A DNA stretch of 64,000 nucleotides from REEB95 sp035934235 (GTDB lineage Bacteria; Pseudomonadota; Alphaproteobacteria; ATCC43930; CGMCC-115725): the NCBI GenBank assembly GCA_035934235.1, contig DASYYB010000014.1, positions 62,001 to 126,000 on the forward strand, in the 5' to 3' direction. How positions within the stretch are numbered: the first letter of the stretch is position 1; every line of letters begins with the position of its first letter. Of the stretch, positions 36,548-44,570 are shown one piece after another. Both the position numbers and the translations under genes were made by a program. The notes under the pieces were generated by a model. The model saw only the letters and a program-made list of their open reading frames with translations, ran no database searches and was not told the origin of the DNA.

Positions 36548-36616
36548 ATGATGAATTTCGTACTTTTCGCGTTGGGCTTGCTGACGGCAGCCTGCGACAC
36601 GCTCGTTCGTATCTGA
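36548..36616 (+). CDS. Possible micro-lipoprotein/leader peptide (22 aa)
   Basis: A very short frame with a GGGAG motif about 8 bases before two ATGs. The product MMNFVLFALGLLTAACDTLVRI is a hydrophobic stretch ending in LLTAAC, a lipobox-like end, with only six residues after the Cys. It resembles the smallest entericidin-type lipoproteins, but is shorter. It stands alone in the 258-bp gap between the nitroreductase and the MTHFR-like gene. It could also be a chance frame. Confidence 0.3.
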   Translation: MMNFVLFALGLLTAACDTLVRI

Positions 36617-36664
36617 TTCCACCGAAACGGATTTGAACGCTGCGCACGGGTGCCGCGGCGCGTC

Positions 36665-37609
36665 CTATGCCATGCCGCCCTTGATATGGGCGCGGCTGTC
36701 GTCCGAGCCGGCAAAGTCGCCGGTGCCGAGCGCCCGAAGCCATTTTCCCGTCCGCACCAAGCCGCCGAACGTGAAGAGATGCAATCCGGCGATGTCGATT
36801 TCGGTGGGCTCCGCCGCGGCGAGCGCGCGGATTACCTTGTCGGGCCCGGATTCAACGAGCAGCCGCGCGATCGAGGTCTGGCCGCCAACCAGCGCGAGCA
36901 GCGAATTGCCGATGCCGCAATGCATGGCGAACTTCGCCAGCGTGGCGATGCTCGCGGGACCAGCGAGACCGACGTGTGCCGGAACCGCGATGCCGGCCGC
37001 GCGCATGCGCGCCAGCCAGCCGACGATCGGCGCCGCGTCGAAACAGAATTGCGTGACGATATAGGGTGCGATGCCGTCGCTTTGCAGCCGACGGAGTTTC
37101 GCGGCCAGCGCAGCGTCGAGGGTGGCGGTCGCGATCTTGGGATGTCCTTCGGGGTAACCCGCGATGCCGACGGTCCGGATGCCGTGTTTGCTCAACAGGC
37201 CGGTTTCGATCAGCTCGAGACTTGAATGGAACGGACCGGCCGGCCGGTCGAGGTCGCCGGCGATGACTAGCACGCGATCGACGCCGGTACCGACGGCGCG
37301 CGCCAGAAAATCATCGAGTTGCGTCGGGCCGGTGAGATAGCGCGCCGCGACGTGGGGCACCGGACAGAAGCCGGCGCGCTTCAGCCGCGCCGTGGTCTCG
37401 ACGACCGCGTGGTAAGAATCGTTGGCCGCGAAATTGACGTAAACCGGCGTACCCGGCGCCAGAAAGCCGCAGCAGAGTTGTTCGCTGCCGTGCTCGCGCG
37501 CTGAAAGCTCGATGGAAATTCCACTCAGCAGCTCGGCGATGCGCTGGCGCCGGCGATCGAGCATTGGCGCGGGCTCGGCCACGCTGCCGATGCGTGCGGC
37601 CGGAATCAT
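36665..37609 (-). CDS. Methylenetetrahydrofolate reductase-like protein
   Basis: A 314-residue flavin TIM-barrel protein of the MTHFR group. It shows ISIELSAREHG near the start, VYVNFAANDSYHAVVETTARLKRAG, VLVIAGDLDRPAG, GIAGYPEGHP and IVTQFCFDAAPIVGWL, matching MetF-type folate and FAD segments. It lacks close partners of methionine synthesis here. Instead it is ATGA-coupled to an upstream methyltransferase with an unusual N-terminal domain. It may be a specialised one-carbon enzyme rather than the cell's main MetF; that part is inference. Confidence 0.87.
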   Translation of the reverse strand: MIPAARIGSVAEPAPMLDRRRQRIAELLSGISIELSAREHGSEQLCCGFLAPGTPVYVNFAANDSYHAVVETTARLKRAGFCPVPHVAARYLTGPTQLDDFLARAVGTGVDRVLVIAGDLDRPAGPFHSSLELIETGLLSKHGIRTVGIAGYPEGHPKIATATLDAALAAKLRRLQSDGIAPYIVTQFCFDAAPIVGWLARMRAAGIAVPAHVGLAGPASIATLAKFAMHCGIGNSLLALVGGQTSIARLLVESGPDKVIRALAAAEPTEIDIAGLHLFTFGGLVRTGKWLRALGTGDFAGSDDSRAHIKGGMA

Positions 37610-39030
37610 CCGGAATCCCGCTTGCGTGAGATGATATAGGACTCATCCCAGAACCAAAGGCCGCCGTGCTTCTGCAGCACTTCGCGTGTCGCGTCGAGAT
37701 ACGCCGTGCTGCCGATAACCTCGGATAGCCGATGGTCCTCGATCTGGGCGACGTAGATCGCCGCGTTCCAGGCCGCGAACAGGGTCGACGTGCCGATCGA
37801 TTCGCTGATTTCGCTCGGCAAGGTGTGCATCTCGTAGCGGAAGATCGACCGCGTATCGGCATAAGCATTGAAATTGAGATCGCGGCCGTTGCTGCCGAGC
37901 TCGGCCTTGACCGCGCGCAGCAGCTGGTGCCGATCGTGCAGGAACGGGTTCTCGCCGGGCCATATCCGCTGAATGATCTCGAGCCCCGGATCGTTGCCGT
38001 GCGAATGGATGCCGATGAGCCGGCCGCCCGGCGCCAGCGCCCGCGCCAGCGGCACGATCACCTTCTGGGCCTTGAATTCGAGCGGCGCGCGGGCGCGATA
38101 GGGTTGCGAGGCGATGACCAGATCGTAGTCCGCACGCGTCGCGCCACGCCGCGGCCGCAGCGGATCGAGCAGGAATTTGTAGTCGTCGCGGTAGATCACC
38201 AGCACGACCGGCTTTTCATAGATCGGATTGCCCGAGACCTTGCTGAGCTTGGCACGCCAGTTCTGGTTGAGGAACGATTGGAGCTGGGTGATCTGTTGCT
38301 CGAATTCGTGCGCCGTGCCGCCTGTCAGGCCGACCTCGTGCCAGACCAGGCTGGTCGCGGCGGTGACCGAATTGGGCGTGAGCCACGGCGCTTCGGAGTA
38401 ATACATGTTGGTCAGGACGAGGACCGTCGCCGGATGCTCGTAGAATCGGTCCGGCATTTTTTCGAGCGTCAGGCGCACGTCCTCGAGGCTGATCTCCTTG
38501 CCGACGATATAGAGCGGCGTCGTCGGAAAGCGGTTGTGCAGCGAGCGCGTGACGCGCGCCAGCACGGTGCCGTCGCCCATGCCGGCGTCGAAGACGCGGA
38601 TGCCGGGCGGCCGCGGATGGATGTTGCCAAGCTCCATACCGACGCGCTCGGCGACCGTCCATTTCTCGCCGCAGGTATTGACGAACAGCAGATATTTTTG
38701 CCGGTTGTCGTAGAAGCGAAAATTCCTTTCGGCCTTGCCCTTGCCGTTGACCTCGGCGAGGACGGGCGGAATCGGCTTGGCCAGCGGCGGCGATGCCGTG
38801 GCCGGCGCCGGCGCGGCGACCGCCACGGTGCGGGCGCGCGTTGCATCCGACTTGTGGCGCACCATGAAGTCGTGCACGCGTTCGACGGTCTCGACCGTCA
38901 CGCGGCCGCCGAAGCGCAGCCGGCTGACCAGCTTGCCGTCGTTGACGGCGAGGCGGCCGAACGTCGACTCCGCCATGCCGACGCGGCGGCAGTATCCCGA
39001 AATCTCGTGCAGTAGCGACTGGCTATCCAT
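37606..39030 (-). CDS. Class I SAM-dependent methyltransferase with N-terminal helix-turn-helix-like domain
   Basis: A 474-residue two-part protein. Residues 1-60 (SLLHEISGYCRRVGMAESTFGRLAVNDGKLV) resemble a small DNA-binding-like helical module seen as short proteins in alphaproteobacteria. A Pro/Ala-rich linker covers about 65-95, and a Rossmann methyltransferase follows with the SAM loop IRVFDAGMGDGTVLARV near 150. The target is unknown. ATG 39030 (AGGGG 9 bases upstream) is preferred over 39036. The stop overlaps the start of the MTHFR-like gene (ATGA), implying a joint function. The upstream region carries several inverted repeats. Confidence 0.8.
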   Translation of the reverse strand: MDSQSLLHEISGYCRRVGMAESTFGRLAVNDGKLVSRLRFGGRVTVETVERVHDFMVRHKSDATRARTVAVAAPAPATASPPLAKPIPPVLAEVNGKGKAERNFRFYDNRQKYLLFVNTCGEKWTVAERVGMELGNIHPRPPGIRVFDAGMGDGTVLARVTRSLHNRFPTTPLYIVGKEISLEDVRLTLEKMPDRFYEHPATVLVLTNMYYSEAPWLTPNSVTAATSLVWHEVGLTGGTAHEFEQQITQLQSFLNQNWRAKLSKVSGNPIYEKPVVLVIYRDDYKFLLDPLRPRRGATRADYDLVIASQPYRARAPLEFKAQKVIVPLARALAPGGRLIGIHSHGNDPGLEIIQRIWPGENPFLHDRHQLLRAVKAELGSNGRDLNFNAYADTRSIFRYEMHTLPSEISESIGTSTLFAAWNAAIYVAQIEDHRLSEVIGSTAYLDATREVLQKHGGLWFWDESYIISRKRDSG

Positions 39031-39107
39031 GCGCATCCACCCCTGGCGCGCGCGTCGCGCGCTTGTTGCTTTGGCCTGATTTCGAACGCTCATGGCGCAC
39101 CGGTCAA

Positions 39108-39167
39108 CCACAATTCCGCCCACGTCAATTGTGGGCATAATAGTGGGAAAAATCCCATTAAAATGGG
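39108..39167. promoter_or_regulatory. AT-rich promoter region with inverted repeats upstream of the methyltransferase gene
   Basis: The region about 78-137 bases upstream of the methyltransferase start is unusually AT-rich for this genome. It contains CCACAATT-N11-AATTGTGG (39108-39134), GGGA-N4-TCCC (39145-39156) and CCCATT-N2-AATGGG (39154-39167). A near-repeat TGGGCA(T/A)A..ATA occurs around 39132-39142 and 39164-39174. The long symmetric site looks like an operator for a dimeric regulator. The rest of 39031-39270 holds no recognisable gene. Confidence 0.5.
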
Positions 39168-39270
39168 CAAATAATCATGCCATGCCTGGCCCATTTCGGC
39201 CGTTCATAAAACCCGTGGACGACCGCTCAGATGCTAAAATCCGACGGAACGCACCTCGAGTGGGCAGGTG

Positions 39271-39432
39271 TTAGATGCCGCCCCAGACCTCGGTGGCGAC
39301 TTCGGCGACAAGTGCCAGTTTGCGGCGCTCGAGGTCGATCGCCAGCTTGTTGCCGTGATGCGAGCTAACGAAGCCGCGTTCCTTGTCGGCGCAGGACGGC
39401 GGTTGCGTGTCTTTGCGATGGCGGTCTCCCAA
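39271..39432 (-). CDS. Small ORF or gene remnant (53 aa), unknown
   Basis: A short minus-strand frame with strong GC3 codon bias. It ends GGI and contains KERGFVSSHHGNKLAIDLER and RKLALVAEVATEVWG. The only possible standard start is a TTG without a visible ribosome-binding site, and an in-frame stop lies four codons upstream of it. It is divergent from the tetR gene across the operator-like repeats at 39445-39473. It may be a true small gene under TetR control, or a C-terminal relic of a lost gene. I do not recognise the family. Confidence 0.35.
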   Translation of the reverse strand: MGDRHRKDTQPPSCADKERGFVSSHHGNKLAIDLERRKLALVAEVATEVWGGI

Positions 39433-39444
39433 TCGGCAATTTTT

Positions 39445-39473
39445 CTATCACCCGATAGGCGATTCTTCTATCG
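39445..39473. promoter_or_regulatory. TetR operator-like inverted repeats
   Basis: Two overlapping inverted repeats share the GATAG core: CTATC-N4-GATAG (39445-39458) and CGATAG-N9-CTATCG (39453-39473). They lie 31 bases upstream of the tetR start, where an autoregulatory operator is expected. Confidence 0.55.
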
Positions 39474-39503
39474 TCCGCCGGTTGCGGAACCAGGAGACCG
39501 GCC

Positions 39504-40193
39504 ATGCCGTCCGTCCGCGGCGCGCGCCGAGAACGGCCGCGCCGCCGCGCCGAGGAGATTATCGATGCCGCCGCTGCGGTCTTCGCCGAGCGCGGCTATC
39601 ACGGCGCTTCGACTCAGGACGTCGCTGACCGCCTCGGTATGCGCCAGGCCAGCCTCTATTATTACGTGCCGTCGAAGGAGGCGGCACTGGAGCAGGTCTG
39701 CTTGCGCAGCGTCGGCGATTTTGTCGAGCGGGCGCAGGCGATCGCGGCTGGTCCGGGTCGTGCACCCGACAAGCTGGCGGCGATCGTCGAAAGCCATCTG
39801 GCGCCGGTCGAGATGCGCGGCGATTACGTGCGCTGCTTTCTGCGCGAACGCCGGTTCCTGCCGCGCGACAGCGCGCGGCGCATCGGCCGGGTCGCGCATC
39901 AGTATGAGGGCGTTCTGCAAGGCGTGATCGAAGCCGGCATCGCGGCGGGCGAACTGCGGCGCGATCTCGATCCGCGGTTGACGACCTTGGCGCTGATCGG
40001 CATGTGCAACGCGGCGATGGAATGGTATGGGCGTGAGCCGAATGCGCCGCTTGGCCGCATCGCCGATCGGTTCGCGGCGCTCGTCATCGACGGCATGCGG
40101 GCGGCGCGCCGCACGGCGCCGCCTAGCGGAAATCGCGCGAAGGGAAGCGGTGGTCGCGCCGGTTCTCGGCCGCGGCGGCGAATTGGTGGGTGA
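39504..40193 (+). CDS. TetR/AcrR family transcriptional regulator
   Basis: A 229-residue one-component repressor. The helix-turn-helix is at about residues 37-63 (STQDVADRLGMRQASLYYYVPSKEAA), preceded by the helix RAEEIIDAAAAVFAERGYHG. The C-terminal ligand domain is typical to about residue 205. The last 25 residues (GNRAKGSGGRAGSRPRRRIGG end) are basic, low in complexity and may be an extension past the ancestral stop. The adjacent inverted repeats suggest autoregulation. No obvious efflux or catabolic target lies beside it. Confidence 0.9.
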   Translation: MPSVRGARRERPRRRAEEIIDAAAAVFAERGYHGASTQDVADRLGMRQASLYYYVPSKEAALEQVCLRSVGDFVERAQAIAAGPGRAPDKLAAIVESHLAPVEMRGDYVRCFLRERRFLPRDSARRIGRVAHQYEGVLQGVIEAGIAAGELRRDLDPRLTTLALIGMCNAAMEWYGREPNAPLGRIADRFAALVIDGMRAARRTAPPSGNRAKGSGGRAGSRPRRRIGG

Positions 40194-40314
40194 TCGTGGT
40201 TTCGCGTGCGGTGGCGAGCACGCGCAGTTCGGCCGAGCAATCTTCGAGCCGGTTAAGTTGATGATGGTCGCGGGATGTCGTTCGATTGCGTCGAGCGGAC
40301 GGTGCCTTGGCCGG

Positions 40315-40773
40315 TTACCGTGAATCGATCCGGTCGTAGTGGTGCTTGAGGTTCCAGCCGATGAACACCAGGCACACGACGAACAGCGCGTAACCGGCTG
40401 ATTCCACCGCGCCGCGCGCATCGGCGGCAAGGAACAGGCCGCCGACGCCGATCGCGCTCAACAACGCGATCAGCAGCAGCAGCGAGTCCGGCCGCTCGAC
40501 CAAAATGTCGAACGGCCAGCCGCGCACCGGATGATCGCAGACATGCTTAACCAGCCAGATGAGCGCGAAGAGCGCCAATCCGGCGGTGAACAGACCGGCG
40601 GCGTAGGTATCCGGGCCGCGCGCGCCGCTGGCGGTGAGGAATCCGAGCAGCGACGCGCAGCCGAGCAGCACGCCCAACAGCCAGGGTACGATCCAGTTCC
40701 AGATGTCGCGCAACGGCACGCGCCGGGCACGCCTGGCTGTGGCTTCCGCTGCGCGCGACCGGTCATCGTCCAT
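40315..40773 (-). CDS. Uncharacterised inner-membrane protein (four helices)
   Basis: A 152-residue protein with a basic N-terminus (residues 1-25) and four predicted membrane segments: IVPWLLGVLLGCASLLGFL, TYAAGLFTAGLALFALIWLV, LLLLIALLSAIGVGGLFLA and SAGYALFVVCLVFIGWNL. It ends with KHHYDRIDSR. The start MDDDRSRAA is taken because the upstream frame runs into the marC gene. I do not recognise a family. It lies 76 bp downstream of marC on the same strand. Confidence 0.65.
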   Translation of the reverse strand: MDDDRSRAAEATARRARRVPLRDIWNWIVPWLLGVLLGCASLLGFLTASGARGPDTYAAGLFTAGLALFALIWLVKHVCDHPVRGWPFDILVERPDSLLLLIALLSAIGVGGLFLAADARGAVESAGYALFVVCLVFIGWNLKHHYDRIDSR

Positions 40774-40849
40774 GACGACGCGCTCCACGCTCGGTCCCGT
40801 TAGAATCTCAACGCTGGCGCGGCGAGGGAGTTCCGACGCGCGGGCCGTG

Positions 40850-41476
40850 TCAGAGGTGCAGGCCGCTTGACGCCAAGCCGTCGAGCACGAATTGCGCCGC
40901 CAGGGCTGCCAGGATGAGGCCCAGGACGCGGCTGATGACGTTGGCGCCGGAGATGCCAAGGAGACGCGATAGTCGCGATGCGAACAGCAGCGCCACGAGC
41001 GTCAGGCCGAGCACCACCGCCAGGGCGGCGATCACCAGTGCCGCCGTCAGCGGGATTCCGGCGCGACCGATCAGGAGAACCGTCGAGGTGAGGGCGCCCG
41101 GGCCGGCAAGCAGCGGAAACGCCAGCGGAAACACCGCGACGTCGTCGCGCCGCCGCGCCTCCTCGCGCTCGGGCGGCGTCGGCGCATGGATGCCGGAGGG
41201 CCGCGCAAAAGCCATGTCGATCGCCAGCAGGAACAAAAGAATGCCGCCGGCGATGTGAAAAGCGGCGAGCGAGATCCCAAGCGCCTGCAACAGCGGTGCG
41301 CCCGCGAATGCGAAGACCAGAAGCAGGGCTGCCGCGACCGCAACGCCGCGCAGCGCGGCTTCGCGTTGCTCGCGGCGGCTCCAATCGTGCGTCAACATCG
41401 CGAAGATCACCGCGGTGCCGATCGGATCGACGATCACGCCGAAGATGACGAAGCTGTCGACCAAGGTCGCGATCAC
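40850..41476 (-). CDS. MarC family integral membrane protein
   Basis: A 208-residue protein with six membrane helices in the MarC/UPF0056 pattern: VIFGVIVDPIGTAVIFAML near the start, then FHIAGGILLFLLAIDMAF and FPLAFPLLAGPGALTSTVLL, the latter with the family's PLAxPxLAGPGA motif. The transport substrate is unknown. The GTG start at 41476 directly precedes helix 1; the frame stays open upstream only because it runs through gdhA. It begins 7 bp after gdhA, so the two are likely one transcript. Confidence 0.88.
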   Translation of the reverse strand: MIATLVDSFVIFGVIVDPIGTAVIFAMLTHDWSRREQREAALRGVAVAAALLLVFAFAGAPLLQALGISLAAFHIAGGILLFLLAIDMAFARPSGIHAPTPPEREEARRRDDVAVFPLAFPLLAGPGALTSTVLLIGRAGIPLTAALVIAALAVVLGLTLVALLFASRLSRLLGISGANVISRVLGLILAALAAQFVLDGLASSGLHL

Positions 41477-41483
41477 GGGTTCC

Positions 41484-42749
41484 TCACGGGAACAGGCCGC
41501 GTAGCTGCTTGCCGGCGCGGACTTTTTCGACGCCCAAGGCCATCGCCGCGAGGCGGTTGGAAACCCGGTCGTTGCGGCCGCGTCGGGCCACCTGGCGGAA
41601 GGCGGTTTCCAGAATCTGCTCGAGCCGGTGATTGACCTCGGTCTCGGTCCAGAACAGCTGCTGCAAATCCTGTACCCACTCGAAATAGGAGACGATGACG
41701 CCGCCCGAGTTGCACAGGATGTCGGGAATGACAAAGATTTCGTCCTGGCGTCGGTCGAGGATCGCGTCGGCGGCCGGCGTCGTTGGACCGTTGGCGCCTT
41801 CAGCCAGGATGCGGCACTTGATCCGGCCGGCGTTTTTCTCGGTGATCACCTGTTCGACCGCCGCCGGAACCAAAACCGTGCAGGGCTGCGTCAGCAGCTC
41901 GTCGCCCCCGATCGCTGCGCCCGTCGACCAACCGGCCAGCACGCCGCCATGCGCTTGCGCGTGCGCTTCGATCGCCTCGAGCGGCAAGCCTTTCGGGTCG
42001 TAATAGGCGGCGGTATGGTCCGCCAAACCGACGATCTTGACGCCCATGCGCCGCGCCAAGGTCGCCGCGGCGACCGAACCAACGTTGCCGAAGCCTTGGA
42101 TGATCGCCGTCGTCTCGGTTGCCTTGAGTTTCATCGTCTCGAGCGCGCGCGCGACGAGATAAGAGATGCCGCGGCCGGTCGCCTCGCGTCGGCCCACAGT
42201 TCCGCCGACGGCAACCGGCTTGCCGGTGACGATCTCGGTGACCGCATGACCTTGATGCATGGAGTAGGTGTCCATGAACCAGGCCATGACCTGTTCGTTG
42301 GTGCCCATGTCAGGCGCCATGATGTCGGTATGCGGACCGACGAACGGGATCATCTCCTGCATGTAGCGGCGTGACACCGCTTCGAGTTCGCGTTTCGACA
42401 AGGCGCGCGGATCGCAGGCGACGCCGCCTTTGGCGCCGCCATAGGGCAGCCCGACGAGCGCGCATTTCCAGCTCATCCAAACGGCCAGCGCCGCCACCTC
42501 GCCGAGTTCGAGTCCGGAGGAAAAGCGCGTGCCGCCTTTCGTCGGGCCGAGCGTCAGGTGATGCTGGACGCGATAACCGGTAAAGATTCGCGTCCGGCTG
42601 TCGTCCATGTTGACCGGAATGGTGACGACAAGCGCGCGTTTCGGATACAGCAACCGGCCGCGTTCGTTCTCGGGAATGCCGAGATGGTCGGCGACGATGC
42701 CGAACTGTTGCCGCGCCATGTCGAAGATCGGGCCCGAATAGATATCCAC
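41484..42749 (-). CDS. gdhA: Glutamate dehydrogenase
   Basis: Interconverts 2-oxoglutarate plus ammonia and glutamate. The Glu/Leu/Phe/Val dehydrogenase fold is clear: LGPTKGGTRF, then the catalytic-lysine motif LPYGGAKGGV near residue 103, DIMAPDMGTN and the NAD(P) fold IIQGFGNVGSVAA near 212. C-terminal SNRLAAMALGVEKV completes it. At 421 residues it resembles the NAD-linked small (50-kDa) hexameric class. It leads a probable gdhA-marC transcript. Confidence 0.95.
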   Translation of the reverse strand: MDIYSGPIFDMARQQFGIVADHLGIPENERGRLLYPKRALVVTIPVNMDDSRTRIFTGYRVQHHLTLGPTKGGTRFSSGLELGEVAALAVWMSWKCALVGLPYGGAKGGVACDPRALSKRELEAVSRRYMQEMIPFVGPHTDIMAPDMGTNEQVMAWFMDTYSMHQGHAVTEIVTGKPVAVGGTVGRREATGRGISYLVARALETMKLKATETTAIIQGFGNVGSVAAATLARRMGVKIVGLADHTAAYYDPKGLPLEAIEAHAQAHGGVLAGWSTGAAIGGDELLTQPCTVLVPAAVEQVITEKNAGRIKCRILAEGANGPTTPAADAILDRRQDEIFVIPDILCNSGGVIVSYFEWVQDLQQLFWTETEVNHRLEQILETAFRQVARRGRNDRVSNRLAAMALGVEKVRAGKQLRGLFP

Positions 42750-42822
42750 GCACGCCTCCGTCGCGACACTCGGGCGGCACAGTATCGGAATTTATATGAC
42801 GAGGGCTAGGGCACCGCGCGGT

Positions 42823-43539
42823 TTATTGCGCTCGCATCGCGGTCCGGCGAAGCGGCACCGGCGGCGAGATCAGCACGAGCTGGATCGGTGTGCCGTCTTC
42901 CCACAATTTGAAGGCGATCGGAACGCTGCGGTCGTCGAGCCAGACGACGCCACGTTTTTGCCCGTCGATAAGATACTGGTGGAGCAGTTGGGTCTTGCCG
43001 TCGAACGTCACCGGCGTTTCGTTGCCGCCGCTGATCCGAACATCCTCGATCTGGCCGCTCTTGGTTGACATCACGACGTGCGCGTCGAGAAAGTTGGGCG
43101 ACCACGGATTGGATGTCCGCACGTCGGCGGGCGCCAGCGTCGTGCCGTCGGGCGTCGTGATCGCGAAGGTATTGCCGCGCGCCGCGCCGGCGACGTCAAT
43201 GCTCGTGCCGTTGGTCGTGGTGACGCCATGGAACGCAACGAGCCGGCCGTTGTGCCAATCCTCGCTACGCGTCGCGTCCTGACGGTACACGACGAAACCC
43301 AGCAGCCGCACCGCGACGTGCAGCACGCTTTCGACATGGGTGCGGTCGCCCGATTGATCGATGATATTGGTATAGGTGCCGATCTGTCCGAAGGTCGGAT
43401 GTTCGACCTCGTATTGGTAGCTTTGCGTCTCGGCGCGCGTCGGCGTAACGACCGCGCACAGCGCAGACGCAAAAACCAGAGCAGCGGCGACCGGAAGCGA
43501 TTGCGCTCGTGCCATGACCCGTACGATTGCACGGATCAT
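42823..43539 (-). CDS. Secreted DUF6134 family protein
   Basis: A 238-residue exported protein. It has a signal peptide (about 1-36, ending PTRAETQ) and then a beta-rich domain with YEVEHPTFGQIGTYTN, YRQDATRSEDWHNGRLVAF and FDGKTQLLHQYLIDG, which fits the DUF6134 family (often in alphaproteobacteria, function unknown). Met9 (43515) is a possible shorter start, giving a more typical signal peptide. It lies 37 bp after the PepSY-like secreted protein gene on the same strand and may be cotranscribed. Confidence 0.78.
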   Translation of the reverse strand: MIRAIVRVMARAQSLPVAAALVFASALCAVVTPTRAETQSYQYEVEHPTFGQIGTYTNIIDQSGDRTHVESVLHVAVRLLGFVVYRQDATRSEDWHNGRLVAFHGVTTTNGTSIDVAGAARGNTFAITTPDGTTLAPADVRTSNPWSPNFLDAHVVMSTKSGQIEDVRISGGNETPVTFDGKTQLLHQYLIDGQKRGVVWLDDRSVPIAFKLWEDGTPIQLVLISPPVPLRRTAMRAQ

Positions 43540-43576
43540 AGGCCGCTGCCCCCGGGCGCTGCCAGCGGTTCCCGGC

Positions 43577-44026
43577 TTATTGCCGCGAAATCTGTCCCGT
43601 GTCCGGATTGATCACAACCCGGAATTGCTGGCCGTTGTCGGTCACCAGCGCCGTGTAGGCATTACCGCTCGGTCTGAAGTCGCTAAACGACGCATAGCCT
43701 TGCGCTTCGAGGACGTTGAGCGCGGCCGTCGCGCGGCTGCCTTGCGGGTTATCGAGATCGGGAGCTGTGGGCTCGCTGGTCGCCGGCAGCGCCGCCGGGC
43801 TGGGCGTGCCGGTGGCGGATGAAGCGCCGTCCAGCGCGCGCGGCGGCGCGCCGAGCTCCTCGCCGGTCGCCGCCGTTGGTGCGGGCATCGCGGTTGACGC
43901 AGGCGCCGGCGCGGCCGCTTGGCCGGGCGCACCGTAGGGCGACGGCGTGGCGTTCGGCCATGCCTGCGCATGCGCGGTGCCGGCCATGGCGAGGGTGGCA
44001 AACAGGGCAAGAGCGGTGCGTTGCAT
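43577..44026 (-). CDS. Secreted PepSY-like small protein
   Basis: A 149-residue protein with a clear signal peptide (MQRTALALFATLAMAGTAHA, cleaved after residue 20). A Pro/Ala-rich linker spans about 22-95. The C-terminal region (ALNVLEAQGYASFSDFRPSG, NGQQFRVVINPDTGQISRQ) matches the PepSY-type pattern of a helix, strands and DxxTGxI end. A GGGAGG ribosome-binding site lies 5 bases upstream. PepSY domains often inhibit proteases or sense; the role here is unknown. Confidence 0.75.
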   Translation of the reverse strand: MQRTALALFATLAMAGTAHAQAWPNATPSPYGAPGQAAAPAPASTAMPAPTAATGEELGAPPRALDGASSATGTPSPAALPATSEPTAPDLDNPQGSRATAALNVLEAQGYASFSDFRPSGNAYTALVTDNGQQFRVVINPDTGQISRQ

Positions 44027-44182
44027 GAAACCTCCCTGACAGGCGGTTGGACGCCAGCGGGCGTCCGTTGCATCGATCTGCGTCAAGTGATGCGCCTGAT
44101 TTTGGCGGATTGAAGGCAAATCCTTCGCAACGATCGGCACTGGCGGGGCCCCCGGCTGGTTTTCTATAGTCGATTGCGAGCC

Positions 44183-44566
44183 ATGGCCCGTAACACCACC
44201 CGGCCGCAGCGACGGCATACAGGCAGTTTGGACCACTATTCGCAATTCTGGGCGCATTACCTGCGCGAACATGGCCGCGCCGAAACTCGGCTTTGGCATT
44301 TTTTCGGCACCGGTGTCGCGATTGTCTGTCTCGCTGGCCTGCTCGCAACCGGTAGCCTGTGGTTTCTCGCCGGCGCGCTGCTGGCCGGCTATGGTCCGGC
44401 GTGGATTGCACACGCAGTCTATGAAGGCAATCGGCCGGTCACCTTTACGCACCCGCTGTGGTCGCTGGTCAGCGATCTGCGCATGTTCGGTCTTTGGCTG
44501 ATGGGTCGGCTTGACAGCGAGTTGGCGCGTGCCGGCGTGCCGGTCCGGCGCCGTCGCCGCGGCTGA
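44183..44566 (+). CDS. Mpo1-like (DUF962) membrane protein
   Basis: A 127-residue protein with two membrane hairpins and the DUF962/Mpo1 histidines: FWAHYLREHGRAETRLWHFFG near the N-terminus and AHAVYEGNRPVTFTHPLWSLVSD near residue 75. Yeast Mpo1 is an Fe-dependent 2-hydroxy fatty acid dioxygenase; bacterial members are little studied. The ATG at 44183 is preferred over TTG 44174. It lies 4 bp before rpiA. Confidence 0.85.
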   Translation: MARNTTRPQRRHTGSLDHYSQFWAHYLREHGRAETRLWHFFGTGVAIVCLAGLLATGSLWFLAGALLAGYGPAWIAHAVYEGNRPVTFTHPLWSLVSDLRMFGLWLMGRLDSELARAGVPVRRRRRG

Positions 44567-44570
44567 GGCC

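Noticed and set aside
37732..39015. A 427-codon plus-strand frame antisense to the methyltransferase gene
   Set aside because: The composition is typical of a shadow frame and the minus-strand frame has clear SAM-binding motifs.
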